64,000 nucleotides of DNA. Source: a bacterium A37T11. Lineage in GTDB: Bacteria; Bacteroidota; Bacteroidia; Sphingobacteriales; Sphingobacteriaceae. Location: contig FOBR01000018.1 in the NCBI GenBank assembly GCA_900109895.1, positions 56,449-120,448 of the forward strand. The letters run 5' to 3'. Every line of letters begins with the position of its first letter. The stretch's first letter is position 1. This document shows, piece after piece, positions 62,917 to 64,000 of the stretch. A program made the position numbers and the translations under genes. The notes beneath the pieces are model-generated. The model was not told the origin of the DNA. It did not search any database and saw nothing but the letters and a program-made list of their open reading frames with translations.

Positions 62917-63786
62917 TTAATTGTTAAATATTACTTCAAAAACAGTCCCTGAAGGGACATTATCTTTCACTTTAATCTGTGCCTGATGGTGATCCAATAC
63001 ATTCTTGACAATATATAAACCTAGACCAGTGCCTTTTGTTTTACGTGTTTCTTCACTGCCAACCCGGTAAAACTTATCAAAGATATACTTTTTCTCATAT
63101 TCATTGATACCAATGCCATGGTCGGCCACCACCAGTATGATAGCACCATTCACCCTTTTTAATTCAACTTGAACATTGGCACAGGGTGGTGAATACTTAA
63201 TGGCATTTTCAATTAAATTAGTCACTACGGAAGTTAAAGCCATTCTATCGGCAATGATGGAAATATTAGGTTCAACCTGTGTTATAAGCACCTGGGAGGT
63301 ACAAGAATGAATCTGAAGCCTGTCAGATATGCGCTCAACCAGCTCTGAAAAGTCAAATAACTCCTTCGTAAATCGTTTAGCTCCAACCTTCTCCAGCTTA
63401 GTAGCAATCAATACATTCTCTACCAGATCATCCAAGCGTTCAATATCTTTTAACGAATTAGATAAGAATTGAATTTGTTGTTCTTTATCCAGTTTTCTTT
63501 TTAATATGGTTTGAATATACAACTTAATGGAAGCCAGCGGTGACTTGAGTTCATGGGTTACAGAAAGCAGAAAATTATTTTGTTGGCGCTGCACTTTATG
63601 CTCATTAATAAACGCGCGACGCATTAACAACGCACCAACCAGAAAAATGAGCATAAAAAAAATACCCTCCCCAATAATCATGGGTTTACGTGTAGGTTGC
63701 ATATGCACCAATAGCATACCCCACCAAACAACCTGAGCCAGGGCATAGAAAATAAGAAAATAGAAAAGAAAAAGTGTTTTTCTCAT
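62917..63786 (-). CDS. Sensor histidine kinase, two-span
   Basis: A 289-residue HisKA-type kinase. Two N-terminal spans (about 3-22 and 35-52) are separated by a very short loop, so it lacks a periplasmic sensing domain. The H-box is SVTHELKSPLASIKLYI near residue 77, the N-box NLIENAIKYSPP near 187, and the ATP-lid motifs are DHGIGINEYEKKYIFDKFYR and KGTGLGLYIV. It phosphorylates the response regulator immediately downstream. A TACCTTTG -7 box lies 20 bases upstream. The signal is unknown, perhaps membrane or redox state. Confidence 0.94.
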   Translation of the reverse strand: MRKTLFLFYFLIFYALAQVVWWGMLLVHMQPTRKPMIIGEGIFFMLIFLVGALLMRRAFINEHKVQRQQNNFLLSVTHELKSPLASIKLYIQTILKRKLDKEQQIQFLSNSLKDIERLDDLVENVLIATKLEKVGAKRFTKELFDFSELVERISDRLQIHSCTSQVLITQVEPNISIIADRMALTSVVTNLIENAIKYSPPCANVQVELKRVNGAIILVVADHGIGINEYEKKYIFDKFYRVGSEETRKTKGTGLGLYIVKNVLDHHQAQIKVKDNVPSGTVFEVIFNN

Positions 63787-63805
63787 AATTCAATTAAATT
63801 CAACA

Positions 63806-63813
63806 CAAAGGTA
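63806..63813 (-). promoter_or_regulatory. -7 box TACCTTTG for the kinase-regulator-hemE-hemJ operon
   Basis: Exact TAnnTTTG match on the minus strand, 19 bases from the ATG at 63786. No -33 TTG at the normal distance. Confidence 0.55.
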
Positions 63814-64000
63814 CTGCATTACACTGACTTAAACGTCTTTGACCCGGGATTTTGACAATAGCAGGGGAAATTTGAGAATTTAAGTCAATTAAATAAATCC
63901 CGTTTTCCCTCTAACGGCTTAAAAAATCGCTTCGTCCCCGATGTATCGGAATATTTACGCTATCATTTCCAGGCCGTTTCCGGCCAACCAGATTTAATAT

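Noticed and set aside
63862..64000. Open frames at the right edge on both strands, for example plus-strand VPDVSEYLRYHFQAVS and a 29-codon minus-strand frame ending at 63911
   Set aside because: No ATG is visible in the plus frame and the minus frame is equally open, so I cannot choose. The next gene may begin or end here, but the window stops.
1..64000. tRNA, rRNA, CRISPR, insertion sequence or prophage
   Set aside because: No cloverleaf-like sequence, no regular spaced repeats, no transposase or integrase frame and no terminal inverted repeats were seen by reading. A tRNAscan or ISfinder search could still find something small.

Overview
The window reads as chromosomal DNA of a Bacteroidota bacterium, most likely in or near the Sphingobacteriaceae. 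I cannot fix the genus from sequence alone. The supporting signs are a T9SS-type C-terminal sorting domain, a DUF4295 protein after rpmB-rpmG, bacillithiol synthesis (BshC), many lipoproteins with short lipobox signals, AT-rich spacers, almost no Shine-Dalgarno sequences, and repeated TAnnTTTG (-7) promoter boxes of the Bacteroidota type. I saw no tRNA, rRNA, CRISPR array, insertion sequence or prophage.

Region 1 (1-8.2 kb) is the end of a PKS/NRPS cluster. It holds a polyketide synthase cut by the window edge (AT, ACP, class III aminotransferase), an NRPS (C-A-T-TE) and a phosphopantetheinyl transferase that would activate both carrier proteins. The layout suggests a beta-amino-acyl chain joined to one amino acid and released by the thioesterase.

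Region 2 (8.2-31.7 kb) is a large cell-surface glycan locus. It contains nine glycosyltransferases (GT2, GT4, GT8, GT14 types), a Wzx-like flippase, a Wzy-like polymerase, a Wzz/Wzc-like chain-length protein with a degenerate kinase domain, a very short TolC-like protein, a hexapeptide acyltransferase, a phosphoglycosyl transferase fused to a degenerate receiver domain, a free-standing receiver protein, two convergent paralogous glycoside hydrolases and a GMC oxidoreductase/subunit 3 pair. Most of 20.8-31.7 kb looks like one minus-strand operon that begins with the receiver protein. A 0.5 kb AT-rich spacer separates it from a beta-helix lipoprotein whose stalk is a strict six-residue repeat.

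Region 3 (33.8-48.6 kb) is mixed housekeeping and envelope genes: a LuxE-like synthetase, tyrS, an ACP phosphodiesterase-like gene, a Kup potassium transporter, a small T9SS protein, a FAH-family enzyme, an M23 peptidase, a Bcp peroxiredoxin, an ECF sigma factor with a probable anti-sigma and a CpxP-like partner, a class III aminotransferase, an S8 protease and an S41 protease lipoprotein.

Region 4 (48.7-54.9 kb) carries thioredoxin and a complete four-gene ligase-associated DNA repair operon (exonuclease, ATP-dependent ligase, Lhr-type helicase, metallophosphoesterase). Region 5 (55-64 kb) carries rpmB-rpmG-DUF4295 with a strong terminator, ftsY, rimO, bshC, an MmcQ/YjbR gene, and a minus-strand operon of histidine kinase, response regulator, TPR-like protein, hemE and hemJ.
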